Below are positions 25,893 through 35,924 of a DNA stretch of 64,000 bases, piece after piece. The stretch covers positions 66,310,929-66,374,928 of the forward strand of contig CM049312.1 in the NCBI GenBank assembly GCA_026874595.1. The letters are read 5' to 3'. Under the pieces are notes generated by a model. That model was not told the DNA's origin. It searched no databases and saw nothing but the letters and a program-made list of their open reading frames with translations. A program made the position numbers and the translations under genes. Numbering within the stretch: the stretch's first letter is position 1; each line of letters starts with the position of its first letter. This DNA is from Sipunculus nudus. Lineage: Eukaryota; Annelida; Sipuncula; Golfingiida; Sipunculidae.

Positions 25893-28800
25893 ATATATAT
25901 ATGAATTTATGTGATTCTTTGTACCTATTAATAATTTTTTAGTTATTTCTGCTAAAAAAAGGTTCTTATAATGTTCTGTGATGGATGTATGAGCTTGTTT
26001 ATCTACTAACTGTTAGTAAACATGATACATGCGTTCATGTTGACAAACAGAAAAACCATGAAACCTATCGTGGTTTGTTGCTTATGTGAGGACATTGAAA
26101 GGTCACTGGCCATTTTGCAAAACTCTTGTTTCATATGCGTTGCTGAATGTGTTTAAATTATATTTGCAAGCATGTTATCGTATTATTCACGTGTGGATAC
26201 ACAAATCTAACAGCCTGTGTGCGATGGAACCAATGCTTTCTGGCCATTTTTTATCAAAGGTTTATGGGCCTAATGGACTATCCTTAATTAATAGACGTCA
26301 TATATCGGAATAGGCCCCTTTACGTAAAATGCTGGTATGCTACTGTGTGTGTTTGTCTTCTTTGTTAGGTCTTGAGGTCGTTGGCACCCGTTACCGGAGT
26401 TATGCAAACTGCTGTTTCATGCTTGTCTGGGCTACAGGGTACACAGCCCTGGCTGGTGGGGCCTACCTCATCCGTGACAAGTTCACCTTCATGGTTTTCA
26501 TAGCTGTCCCTACTATCCTTACTATAGCCGCTGCCTGGTAAATATATACGATATTGGGTACAGGTGCATTATACGGGGCTGAAGTTCAAGGGGCTGAAAC
26601 AACAAGTGAACCATTTATAATGCAGGGAAATGTGGGTTCAATGCCTAATAAACACTCAACAAGGGCCCCACATTTTTATTTTTTTTTTAAAAAAAACAAA
26701 TTTCTGCTTGTGAACCCACATATATTTTGTGCTAAGTGAACCCACGTTTGCAGTTTTGGGTATTTTTTTCGATGATGTCGCGTAGCACGTCCAGAAAATA
26801 AGTCCAGATGTGACGCTAATTTGTATAGCATATTTCTCACATATAAAATAATATTCTACATTACTTATATAAGTATATAGTAGAAGCCTATTAGGCGTTG
26901 AACCCAAATTTTGTAAAAAGAAAATGTGGGTTCACTTCATATTTTAGCTGATCTTGTATGTTCATGGTGAACCCACATTTTTTTTTTATTATTATTTTTT
27001 GAGGGGGGGGGGGGTTGTCAATTACGTCCCGTACACATATCACGTCAAGAAAAATAAGTCATGAAATGACGCTCATTATTCCTATATAACTTAAACAAAT
27101 GAAACGATATTAATATATTATTTATAGAAGGGTATAGCAGAAGCCTATAGATATATATAGATAAACATCACCCCTGATGCATGCCATATAAGGTGAAACG
27201 CCATTCGCAAGAACTGAATAATCTGTTTAAGTGTTTGACGATTAATTTTATTTATCGTTTGGGAAGAAATTTTAGGAAAATCAGCTTAGCTACATTCATA
27301 CAGCTCTCTTATATTTTGCTGAGAAGACAATTCTGTTCATGTTTATGTGCCGAAACGCTGCCTGATAGCAGAATAAATTGAACTAGATTGTCTCAGTGAA
27401 GTAGCACAAAAGGTGATGGTTTATGTCCTCATTTTGTTCACTTTTCACATAACGTATTTTAGGTTTACGCCAGAATCGCTCTTATGGCTAACAGCAAAAG
27501 GTCGTCAGAACGAGGCGAACAAGACGATCAGACGCATTGCCAAAGTCAACAAAAAGACCCTCCCAGACGATATCGAAGTCACAGTCGAAATGGTTCTGAA
27601 TTTCTTAACTACTGATTCATTTTCTAATTTTGAGTCTGGGGTTTAGAAAACTACAGAGTCACATATCTTTATTTTACAAAAGGTATCACAGACAGAAAAT
27701 CAGTTTGACTGATGTTTTTATATATTAGCAAATAAAAGATAAATTACTCATTAATAAACATTTAAATCATATAAATTTACTAAATAACTAATTATCCAGT
27801 GTTGAGTCAAATCGATATTGGCCAACCACGCAACATTGTAAGCTAACATATTTGTGTATTGGCAAGCTTGTTATTTGTTACATATCCCACAATTTAACTG
27901 TTTCACTGTTACCATACGGTAAAACTACAGTGTGTTTATTTGTCTGTATTTCTTGTATATTTTACTTATATTATACTTATATTATACTCTAATTGCATTA
28001 GAGGTATTTTTTTAATTGAATAACGGAGAGTTTAATGTTTAATTTTAAACGAAACGGGCTTTAAAAATTCTTACCTTATTATTCCATTTTGTTCAATACT
28101 GAAGGATAAAAGCAGCAGAAAAACCAAGTACATAGATTTGGTCAAAAACGCCTACTATCAGAAAAATATCGATTATAACTTCATGCAACTGGTGAGTGCA
28201 ACTTTCACAACAATTTAAAGGATTATTTATATTTTATCTCCTTCTTGGTTCATTTGATCTCTTGTTATGACTAAGAATTGAAATTAATATGGCTCCGTTC
28301 CCATAGGGGCAACATATAGTGTCTCGTCTCTCATCTATGTCATGTCTTGTGAACGCGATAACTTTTGAACCACTGAAAATTTTACATTTCTATTGGGTCT
28401 ACCGATATCTCGGAGAATATTCAAAACCCATGATCTTGATGAGTTCGGATTCAAATGAGTTTACTCGATTGGAATTGATCTTTAAGGTCAAATCCATGGA
28501 AATATATGATTTCTTTAAACATCAGACCTTTTGAAGTAGTGTATATTTGTGTCTGAAACTTAGGGATAGGAAAAAACGGACAGGGGAGACATATGTTTTT
28601 GGCAATAACAAATACAGCATTGATAAATAAGAATGAGTTCTTTTGTATGTTATACGCAGGTTCATGTTTTACGTAATATGTCAATATAAATGTCTACATT
28701 ATCATAATATCGTGACAATTCTCTTCTGGTTATCATGCTGTTCTTAAACTACGTTTCCTTTTTGTCACTATGAATTTTGTACTCGTCTTCATATTCGGGA

Positions 28801-31494
28801 GGTTATGGTTTCGCGGTGTCAACCTTTCCAGCGTTTCCCCGAGGGGTCAATTTTCGCGATTAACCATAACCATGTCCATGTCCAGAGTGTATCCATAATT
28901 ATATATACAGTGGAACCCCCGCCTTGCGATCACCCCACAATTGCGACCACTTTTTCTGGTCCCGAATTTTTTTAGTGTTATAAAATTAGGACCAAACCCT
29001 GAATTCAGAATTACGGGCAGATTTCCTGGCCAAAGCGCTAATGCGACCCCGCTCATGCGACCATCTCCGAAAATAACAATAATAACATTTGTCACGATTC
29101 AATGGCGGCACCTTTTAACAGTCCCCTTAATGATAGATCAAAGAAGGCAACAACATTTCACACCCGAGTGTTTATCTGGTCCCTCATATTTTATTGAAAA
29201 GGCGCCCGCGCCGAGACTCACTGACGCGTACATGATAGATCAAAGAGATTAACCCGCGAACTGTCTAATAAATTAGCCCGTCTGCCGATGCTAAATGGCC
29301 TAGGGCCTTGAGCTCTTGTGTTAACCAAGCAATGCCAATTGCCCCATAGTAATCGCTTTTATTAGAACTACCCTAAGTGCAGGGATGAGAGCTTAGTATG
29401 TATACTCGTCACTTATCGTTCGATCTTCATTGGTCCAACTATATATATATAACGAACTGGTTAATCCTAAGAGTGCCCATACCTTACACTGAGCATTGAG
29501 CAGTCTGTAAATGGTATTTATAAAAGTTGCATTGGCTCAAATCTCACGTGTTCTTACCTGATCTAATATATATACGCTGTCAGCTTATTTCTATGATTTA
29601 GATATGCAATTGATACAAATTAAACATCGGCGTATTATCTGCAATATGCAATCCTAGAAATTCGGCCAAGGTAAGAATTTCAAAAATAGGACCATCCCCA
29701 AATTACGACTACTTTGTTCGGTCCCCAGGGTGGTCGTAATTGTCAGGTTTCACTGCAGATAATTATAAATGCACACAACCTTAAGACATCGACGAGGACC
29801 CAAGGAAACATCGAACGAATGGAACATCCTGTTCATTATTGGTACATAATTTGAAAGGTCATATAATTTATTAGAAGAAGCAGTATAAGGGATAGAACCC
29901 AGGACTCAAACAATGATATCGTGAGTTCGGGTCTAAGCCGAGGTCATATTTTTCACGATCAGCCCCCACTCAGGATGAGAGCTGTGCACAGCTTAGCGGG
30001 AAGGCGGTGTCCATAACCGTGTTTCACTCCATGGTTTGTCCTACCAAAAGGTCCGATTACACATTATGACGTATTCTCAAACCTTAATTAAAAAAGCGTT
30101 GACTGATCGGTAACATTAAAAGGGTGTCCATCTTTAACCTATGGGCTTTAGGCGCCTCAAGATCGGCTATGCTACATGAGGAGATCATAAGCTAAGAGTC
30201 TGTAAAGTATGAATGTTCACCTGTATAAATCAGGCGTCTTATTCGCGAAGGTTAAATATTCGTGATGGTTTCCCTTCAGCGAATATCGAGGCATCGAAAT
30301 GCTTCGCGAACAAAAGCAAACCATATTATATTACACGTCCCTCTCTGTATCCAAAAATGCCCGAAAGTGTTTTTTCTCCCGTGTATTCAAGATGGCACTT
30401 TTCTTATTCATAGACACGTGATATAAAACAAACATGATGCTTTGTTTAAATTACTACGCTGAAAACAATATAACTGCGGATGGGCTATAGTTGAAGAGTA
30501 ACCTTGCTTTCTTCATGAGACCAGCAGTAAGGCTGTATATCTGACAGTACTTACTTTACATTGAAATATCTTGACACTTTGCATATTTATGGGGTTTATC
30601 TGTGTGAATAACCTTTCATACCAGAGCCATTGATAATTCTATTTACTTTTGCTTTTTTTCCTTAAGGATAGCTAACGCGTTAATGTTCTATAGTATATCA
30701 TGGACCGCTACTGACATATCTGACAACTTTTACCTGAACGTGGCTCTGACTGGAGTTATAGAACTTCCGGCGTATATACTGATGGTCTTTTTTCTGGATA
30801 AGTTGGGAAGACGACTTTTTACGTGCGCAACGAACTTCATCGCTGGGACTGCCATGTTGTGTTCTGTAGCAGTGCCAGGTAAATGAATTAAACAGGCAAC
30901 ACAAAACTATTGATTGAGAGCGCATTTGCGGCTCCCGTTTTTCGTGGCTTATTGTTTGACAATTGAGGATTGAGTCCTATGTGTTGTTGAAAATTGGTGC
31001 ACTTGTCTCGATTTCTAACATAAAATCTTATAGGAATAGAAAATTTGACTATTTTTGTTTCTTGAAATTTAAAATTACACCTACTCAAAATTTGAAGCAT
31101 TTCTTTATCATTTAATGGGCAAGCTTGCAATATTACACGTACCGTGCTCCGGCTGGTAAATTACAAAAAAAACTAAAAGAAATCCCACACTCATACCATA
31201 TGTTTGTTTCTCGGTGTCTACAGAAAAATCATTATTTTTATTTTTTTCCCTTAATGATTACGCATAGGTTCGACTATTTTTCTAACAAATTTAACCAAAT
31301 AAGCTGTGTTTTTATTTCTTTGTTCGCATATGGGTTATTATGTATAAGGAGTTCGTTAGGTTCATACTGTATGTGGTGGTTTTGAGATCTTACGTGCTAA
31401 AAGTGAATGTTGCTAATGGTTACATATTTACAGACATTCTTCATTCTACGTTTTCTTGTGATACAAATCCAAATTATTTTGTCGTATCAAAATC

Positions 31495-31552
<58 letters not shown>

Positions 31553-34500
31553 TGTCTGTCAATAAAATGTTATGTATGGCTACACCTTGAGACGAAGAAG
31601 AGATGCGTAGGCCCCTGTATTTTAGTGACTTGCCGCATATTTCTATCTTAGTCTGTCTATATAACACTGTTCAGCAATTAACAGAATTAACGCTGATGGA
31701 CATACTTGTATTTTACAGGTGATCAAAGAATTATGTAAAGACTACCCGCGAGTAAACCGAATTCAAGCAGGCATATTGGCTATAACTTACCTCTTTAATA
31801 AGACCACCTGTGGATTAAGACCACTTTTGGCTAGTCCACGGGTGGTCAAATTACATCTTTTTCTCTGTACTCTGTTTTACCGTCCTTTTTCATACTTTAT
31901 GCCATCATAGTGAAAGGGCCAGCGATGTTGACGTTGACTTTGATCTCCAAGTTCTTCATATCCATGGGTTTTACCATTGTGAGTCAATGGGTGATAGAAG
32001 TTTATCCAACCGTCATCAGGAACACCGGCTACTCAAGCTCTAACATCACTGCTCGCATCGGGGTCTTACTGGCGCCATTCTTGCCTCTGCTTGTGAGTAC
32101 AATAGTGGTTTGATCTGGTTGTATGTATAATAATTGAAAGAAAAAAAGCGAAAGGTGATCTATCATTAATCGATCCTCCTATGACCCAATGTTTGTAATT
32201 AGTGTCCCTTCTTTCCTATTTTTCGGACTGGATTATAATATTTTTTTTCTGGGTAATATGATTTTTTTTGTATGCATACATATACATATTCGGTTGTGAT
32301 CAATAATACTAAATGCATTCGCTTTTATCGATTATGAAAGAAAACGACCAGTCATCGATGTAATCGATTAAGTGGCACACCACTATATATTAACGTCATT
32401 TTGCTCCTCTGGTAAAGTTTATCGAGCCGTAAGCCCTTCTAGACGATGCTTAGTTGGATGTAGAATTACCCTGAGCAACCAATCTTTCCAAGTTTTAGGA
32501 ACTTGGAAAGTGATTTGAAATATATGAATTGCAAATGTGTGTATACGAGTATCTAATGATTTAGTGGGAATACACTACGAAGCAAGAAGGTGTGCAGCAG
32601 GGAGTGGTAACGAGCAGCACGAGACTAGTACGGGCTTGTGTGTGTTTACTACGAGCTAGTTCGGATTTTATATGAGCTAGTGCGAGTTCAGCACGTGCTA
32701 GTACGAGTTTAGCATGAGTTAGTATGAGTTCAATAAGACTTCAAGGTGGCTTGTTTTTTGAGTAAGCGGAATTCTTTACAGCAATGCTGCGAAGACGGGA
32801 TGTCGCCAATTCAGGTTCTCGTCTAGTTGGAGCATAAAAACGGCTGCCTGGTGCAGCCTGGATTTCTTTTAAGCTTCGTTAATACTAAGCCACGATAATG
32901 CCGATCCGATACGAACCATGGATTGTAGTAGATCTTCTTGATTGTGGAAATTCTTGTTTAACTTTTACCAATATTTGACACTTTTTTTGCGGTTTTATAC
33001 GCTTAAATATGATACAACACGTTTTGCCAGAATCCTGGACTAGACCACGATCGGATAACCGATCCCTTACCATTCTATAAAGATCTGTTACGATTCTATT
33101 ACGATCCGTTGCGACTTTGTACGATCATCACGATATGGATCTGCGTTCTCTTACACCTGCTTACGTTCCGATACGTTCAAAAAGTTCTGTTACATGGTGT
33201 TGTCTTCTGTTAAGATATATGGGAGCGATTAAACACGATTGGGACAAGTTCGGTATAATAAGGTGATAGTTTTTGCATTTCGACATCTCGAGATCTCGAC
33301 AAATTTCCCCGAAAAAAAAAATTTGCTGCAGAAAAAAATATTTATCTCGAGATTTAGAGATCTTAAGTCGAGATCTCGAGATCTTAAGTCGAGATCTCGA
33401 GATATTATCTCGAGATCTTGAGATAATTTATTTCCCTTGTCCTAAATCTGTCATCGTACTGTCCAGTGACTCCATAGAGGAAACATGGTTATTATACCAC
33501 GCTGTATTACGATTCATTGCGTTTTTCTACGCTCTAACACGATCTGTTAGGATGCACACGCTTTGCTACACATTACTCCGATGTGAAAAGATTTTTTTTT
33601 AAACTCGGCATGATCGTGGCTAAATATTAAGCAGTTAAATATTTTGGCACGGTCATTAAGATGTCTCACGGTCATGGAGATCCCTCGCGATCACCATGAT
33701 TTTGACCTATGATTTTTCACGCTCTGTTAGATAAAATACGATTTTAAAAAAATGACTAAATCGTGGTAATCGTGATCTAGTGTAAACGCGGCATTATGCG
33801 TGATTTAGGGTAGGTAAACGTATAACCACGTAGGTTAGTTATGTGCATTGCATCGAGAACAAAGACAGGGCCCGGGTGTGATTGCCTGGTGCAAAGTGTC
33901 ACGTCTGACTTTAAAGGTGCCCATTCACTTATCTTTTGAAAAAGAATTTATGTGAATTCTAGCTTCCTCTGTGTGTATATTAATTATCTAAGGGTAATGT
34001 TGGTTGTGAAGAGTTCTTATAAGGCCATGGTAAAGGATGTGTGAATTTGTTTATCAACAACGTGTAGGTAAACACAGCAATGTTGACAAACGGGAGCAGC
34101 ATGTAACCTAAGGTGGTAGGTTGCACACATGCGGAGGTTGAAAGGTCAATTGTTGCAAAACGCCATTTGCAAAGCTCTGACTTGCTGCCAGATGCCCTTG
34201 TTGTTTTTTTTTATTATTATTATTTTGGCGGGCCCCCACATATTATAAACACTTTGATATAAACAAAACATACAGCCTGTGTTGTGATATACACGTTTCC
34301 TGGCCTATTTTTGTGAAAGCTCCAAGGGATTACCTTTAGTTTATAAAAGTCTGATATTTGATTGGGTCCCTTTAATCTAGCAATACATGGTTTTAATCTT
34401 CCCCAAAAGTTTGGATTGACAGTGTGAAAAATACAAAGCTTTAATGAGATCTAGCATTTGAGTCACAGGGGATTTCCCTGTGGCTCATGTCTCTGCCGAT

Positions 34501-35724
34501 CAACAAAGATCAAGTCTTTGTTTACAAAGGGTGTCCGGATGCCGTCCGTGTTTTGTGGGTGCCTCGCTGTCGCCATGAGTCTGCCTACACTCCTCCTGCC
34601 GGAAACGCTGAACAAGACATTGCCGTCCACAATCCAAGAGGCCGAGGAACAGGGACAACACGCCACCTGGCGGTCAGTGTATCTTTCAGGAATATTCGGT
34701 GGAGCTATTCCCTGACTGCTTGTAATACTTCCGCTAAATGGGGACTTTTACAAATTCCCGTCCCTGGTTACTCGGTTGGTTCGTCTGTTTGCAAATTACC
34801 TTAGTAAATTTTTAATGGATTTTCATGACAATCTGTATAGGGTTAGAGTAACACCGTTACATTTCGAATTTAATCTGAAAAATGAAAATATATTCTTATC
34901 AAAACAGGTTTAAACCAAGGGAACTAGGGCAATTTGTTTCACATATATTAAGGACCGTCTTTGTTCTGGAGATCAACTGTGGCCCTTTATAATGACACTG
35001 TGAAGAACATATAAATGTTTGATTAGGATTCAGGCGGAGGTAATAATGCAGGCTCACACTACAGTTTTATTATTTTATGCATAACCTTATTAATATTAAT
35101 TTGAGGTTCTCTGTATGGGCTACATTGCAAGGTTTCTGTTTGTCCGTTCTTGTCCAATATGTATACACCAGTCCTGATGTTATCCTGGGTCAGCCATGTC
35201 TGGTGTAAACGGATCGTACGTCAATGATCCCTCCCTGACAGACCTGCCGTGTTTATCCCATAGCTTGTCATCTGCGTCCTCTAGTGACATCATCAACCTT
35301 CTGCCAGACAGGACTTGGCCACGCCCGATATCAGATAATTTTGGATTCCACAACTCTCCCATTTATTTCAAGGTTTTTGGTGAAATTCGACCAAAACCTA
35401 TTGCCTTTAGATTTGAATCCATACCCCTCAATAATTCAGTTCATCCTTCAGCCACTCTAACTAACCGATCACCCCTCGATCATTTAACATTAATTAATTA
35501 GCATTAATTATTCACACCTTTTAAGTCAAATGTTTTATTCAGGAAATGGTTAAATATGCTTCATTCTTCCATTGTCATAACATGTTGTTTTGATTGTTTA
35601 AAATGTTTAATTTGTCTCATTGTTATTTGTATTCCGCAGTGAATTGTTTCGATTGAAGAAGAGAAAGAAGCTAAATGCCATGTCAGAAACTAAGGAAAAC
35701 GGGGATAGCGGCCTGGTGTTATGA
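21180..35724 (+). CDS. SLC22-family (organic cation/anion) transporter gene, 10 exons
   Basis: The spliced product is a major-facilitator transporter of the SLC22 type, expected in the plasma membrane to move organic ions; the substrate cannot be read from sequence. In order it shows: the end of TM1 with GYVFYAATPPHWC; a large extracellular loop with cysteines and the N-glycosylation motifs NIS, NLT and NIT; TM2 followed by the loop GSPLPGFLSDLYGRRR; TM3-TM6; the signature FTPESLLWLTAKGR; a cytosolic linker; TM7-TM12 with ELPAY, FLDKLGRR and VYPTVIRNTG; then LLLPETLNKTLPSTIQEAE and a short Lys/Arg-rich tail ending GLVL. The recognised exons give about 544 residues against roughly 550 for the family, so only about 25-35 N-terminal residues are missing. 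All exon joins agree in phase except 28191/30667. No exon contains a stop, so the gene looks functional. Confidence 0.88.
21556..21945 (+). mobile_element. TTAA-flanked MITE, copy 1 (3' end degraded)
   Basis: Starts TTAA|AGGCAGCTGTTCACTTTTCGCC, 30 bp after the donor of the previous exon. It shares the body TTATAATG..CTGTG, GTGTGAGTTTGTTTAT, TTGACAAAC..AAAAACATG, AGGCCAC and AACAGCCTGTGTGCG with the copies at about 25.93-26.32, 33.92-34.37 and 44.07-44.53 kb. Confidence 0.65.
22020..22860. repeat. Dispersed repeat with CCGTCCGTCCGTCC start
   Basis: CCACCGTCCGTCCGTCCGTCC at 22040-22060 followed by GTCGCCGCGTTAATTTACCGGGATTTCGATGG, a phrase typical of bivalve dispersed repeats. Downstream sequence has repeated modules mentioning AATGAGGTCA and CCTTGATAACTTA. 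No coding function. Confidence 0.45.
22900..23885 (+). repeat. Tandem array, about 150-bp units (CATATTGGAATTCCGACAGG)
   Basis: The unit GGC(A/C)GCCATATTGGAATTCCGACAGGTCTGTAAT .. GGTACCAATCATCCCTGTGAATTTGGGAAA .. TTGTTGTTGAGATATCGCGCGCGAAAGAAAATC recurs about six times. The array ends with CACTATAGGGCACCGCGTGTCAAGCGGGGCCCTTATA. The same family lies in the opposite orientation at 48150-48770 and in decayed form at 55.69-55.90 kb. The small minus-strand frames here come from the repeat. Confidence 0.75.
24013..24116 (+). CDS. SLC22 transporter, TM2 exon
   Basis: CTATTTCAG acceptor, phase 0; donor ACCT|GTGAGT, phase 2. Encodes FDLVCHRSWMKSM, a hydrophobic helix and GSPLPGFLSDL, the beginning of the conserved MFS loop. 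The codon split at the donor joins the next exon to give DLYGRRR. Confidence 0.9.
24488..24642 (+). CDS. SLC22 transporter, TM3-TM4 exon
   Basis: Acceptor ATATAG, donor ATGT|GTAAGT (phase 2 in, phase 1 out). Encodes YGRRRILLVLVTG, a hydrophobic segment and NNYPAFLVIRFLLSIC. The basic YGRRR completes the loop 2-3 signature used by major-facilitator transporters. Confidence 0.9.
25385..25625 (+). other. TATA-like box and short lysine-rich frame, possible retroelement 5' end
   Basis: A GC-rich block (about 25020-25400) with CGACGTCCTGCCTGACGTCGTCCGACGACCG precedes TATATAAATGGC at about 25411. About 95 bp on, an ATG at 25506 opens a 38-codon frame beginning MPPKKTKAAEKPIPKKK and stopping at 25622. 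Lysine-rich starts of this type occur in retroelement gag-like or DNA-binding proteins, but no further domain follows. It lies in a transporter intron. It may instead be a decayed promoter fragment of an unrelated element. Confidence 0.3.
25839..25902. repeat. (AT)n microsatellite
   Basis: About 60 bp of AT dinucleotides interrupted twice by AAAT/ATTT, in a transporter intron. Confidence 0.95.
25930..26320 (+). mobile_element. TTAA MITE, copy 2 (5' end unclear)
   Basis: Shares TTCTTATAATG, GATGTATGAGCTTGTTTAT, ATGTTGACAAACAGAAAAACCATG, GAAAGGTCACT, TTTTGCAAAACTC and AACAGCCTGTGTGCG with the other copies. The 3' end GGCCCCTTTAC shows a mutated TTAA. It stops about 48 bp before the next transporter exon. 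Confidence 0.6.
26369..26537 (+). CDS. SLC22 transporter, TM5-TM6 exon
   Basis: Acceptor TTTGTTAG, donor CCTG|GTAAAT (phase 1 in, phase 2 out). Encodes CLEVVGTRYRSYANCCF, then hydrophobic segments including GGAYLIRD. This matches the family pattern E-V-V/I-G-x-R followed by a helix ending AYLIRDW. Confidence 0.9.
26690..27165 (+). repeat. Tandem pair of about 270-bp units (GTGAACCCACAT)
   Basis: GTGAACCCACAT .. GTAGCACGTCCAGAAAATAAGTCCAGATGTGACGCTAAT .. TAGTAGAAGCCTAT at 26711-26890 is repeated as GTGAACCCACAT .. CACGTCAAGAAAAATAAGTCATGAAATGACGCTCATT .. TAGCAGAAGCCTATAG at 26968-27150. The first unit is flanked by further AATGTGGGTTCA phrases in the reverse sense. Intronic, non-coding. Confidence 0.6.
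27463..27592 (+). CDS. SLC22 transporter, PESxxWL signature exon
   Basis: Acceptor GTATTTTAG (phase 2). Encodes FTPESLLWLTAKGRQNEANK and continues to DDIEVTVEM. The P-E-S-x-x-W-L-x-x-K-G-R block is the cytosolic signature after TM6 in SLC22 proteins. The proposed donor ATG|GTTCTG is weak but gives the phase 0 required by the next exon. Confidence 0.85.
28105..28191 (+). CDS. SLC22 transporter, linker/start of TM7 exon
   Basis: Acceptor ATACTGAAG, donor CTG|GTGAGT. Encodes DKSSRKTKYIDLVKNAYYQK and ends FMQL, corresponding to the x-D-L-F-x-x-P linker leading into TM7. By length it joins the next exon with no missing residues, but the canonical sites give phase 0 here and phase 2 there. Confidence 0.75.
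28908..29755. mobile_element. Non-autonomous pogo-like TIR element
   Basis: Left end CAGTGGAACCCCCGCCTTGCG; right end, reverse complemented, CAGTGAAACCTGACAATTACG. Both inner flanks carry phrases such as GCGACCACTTTTTCTGGTCCC and ACGACTACTTTGTTCGGTCCCC. TA precedes the left end. No transposase; about 850 bp, inside a transporter intron. Confidence 0.6.
29760..30660. other. Intronic, nothing recognised
   Basis: No exon, repeat or element identified. It was checked for a possible small exon between the two transporter exons whose phases disagree; no convincing AG-coding-GT segment was seen. Confidence 0.4.
30667..30878 (+). CDS. SLC22 transporter, TM7-TM9 exon
   Basis: Acceptor TTCCTTAAG, donor CCAG|GTAAAT (phase 1 out). 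Encodes IANALMFYSISW, NFYLNVALTGVIELPAY, FFLDKLGRR and TNFIAGTAMLCSVAVP, all recognisable SLC22 blocks. An alternative start at 30672 (after GATAG) would solve the phase problem with the previous exon. Confidence 0.88.
31498..31549. repeat. (TA)n microsatellite
   Basis: About 25 uninterrupted TA dinucleotides in a transporter intron; the frames that run through it are artefacts of the repeat. Confidence 0.95.
31911..32092 (+). CDS. SLC22 transporter, TM10-TM11 exon
   Basis: Acceptor CATCATAG, donor CTT|GTGAGT (phase 1 in, phase 0 out). The split codon makes VKGPAMLTLTLISKFF. It then encodes SQWVIEVYPTVIRNTG and ARIGVLLAPFLPLL, the conserved E-x-(Y/F)-P-T-x-x-R-N block between TM10 and TM11. 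Confidence 0.9.
32560..33800. repeat. Region of degenerate short repeats, possible MITE interior
   Basis: At 32600-32740 a unit of about 20 bp (TACGAGCTAGT, CACGAGACTAGT, TACGAGTTTAGC) recurs. At 32900-33230 and 33480-33560, variants of TTACGATC(T/C)GTT and GATCCGATACG recur. The tail at 33640-33797 has CACGGTCAT/GATCACGATT phrases and ends TCTAGTGTAAACGCGGCATTA. That last phrase resembles the terminus of a TIR element. The XhoI/BglII-like array at 33283-33424 sits inside. No protein is encoded. Confidence 0.45.
33283..33424. repeat. Array of AGATCTCGAGATCT palindromes
   Basis: CATCTCGAGATCTCGAC at 33283, then from 33350 to 33424 an almost unbroken run of TCTCGAGATCTTAAG units. AGATCTCGAGATCT is a perfect 14-bp palindrome, and several overlap or follow each other at about 21 bp. 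The segment can fold strongly on itself. Confidence 0.8.
33915..34371 (+). mobile_element. TTAA-flanked MITE, copy 3 (complete)
   Basis: TTAA at 33911-33914 and 34372-34375. Left end AGGTGCCCATTCAC; right end, reverse complemented, AGGGACCCAATCAAA. The body has GCTTCCTCTGTGTGTATATT, GTTCTTATAAGGCC, AACACAGCAATGTTGACAAA and GTTGCAAAACGCCATTT, nearly identical to the copy at 44070-44532. TIRs and TTAA sites fit a piggyBac-mobilised MITE. Confidence 0.75.
34509..34672 (+). CDS. SLC22 transporter, TM12 and PETLN exon
   Basis: Encodes GVRMPSVFCGCLAVAMSL, LLLPETLNKTLPSTIQEAEE and HATWR; donor CG|GTCAGT, phase 2. The L-P-E-T-x-N-x-x-L-P block marks the end of TM12 in this family. Two acceptors are possible in the same phase, ACAAAG before 34509 and TACAAAG before 34530. 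The first gives the more usual spacing to TM11. Confidence 0.88.
35180..35500. other. Segment open on both strands, unexplained
   Basis: Inside the last transporter intron, about 300 bp are open on the plus strand (starting MSGVNGSYVNDPSL) and 180 bp on the minus strand (SDIGRGQVLSGRRLMMSLED, ending FTPDMADPG). The composition is less AT-rich than its surroundings. No family is recognised; it could be an antisense exon, a decayed element or chance. Confidence 0.25.
35640..35724 (+). CDS. SLC22 transporter, C-terminal exon
   Basis: Acceptor TATTCCGCAG; the phase-2 join makes RELFRLKKRKKLNAM, then SETKENGDSGLVL and TGA. A basic cytosolic tail is usual for the family. The final L-V-L has the hydrophobic-x-hydrophobic pattern of a class II PDZ ligand, which is an inference only. 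Confidence 0.85.
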
Positions 35725-35885
35725 TGCCAAGATATTCCGTGATATGTGGAATGACATCATTTATAAATGCATGTGGCCATACCTCGATCAGCAATAACAT
35801 AATCATCTACGAGCCTAAACATTCCACAGGTATATATATATCTGTGGAATTTGTAATCTCTGAGATGAGTATGTTCTTGCTGACA

Positions 35886-35891
35886 AATAAA
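35886..35891 (+). terminator. Candidate poly(A) signal of the transporter
   Basis: AATAAA 162 bp after the stop, followed within 30 bp by a T-rich stretch (GATTTTTTATTAGTTTTGG). Confidence 0.55.
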
Positions 35892-35924
35892 TGGTTGTAT
35901 AACAAATGATTTTTTATTAGTTTT

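Noticed and set aside
31340-31667. Frames of about 70-100 residues with Tyr-Ile repeats on both strands
   Set aside because: They are translations of the (TA)n microsatellite.
31719-31745. TTTTACAG followed by GTGATCAAAGAATT, which could extend the transporter after VP as GDQRI
   Set aside because: The frame stops at once (ATG TAA), while the acceptor before 31911 continues in the right phase and gives the conserved TM10 sequence.
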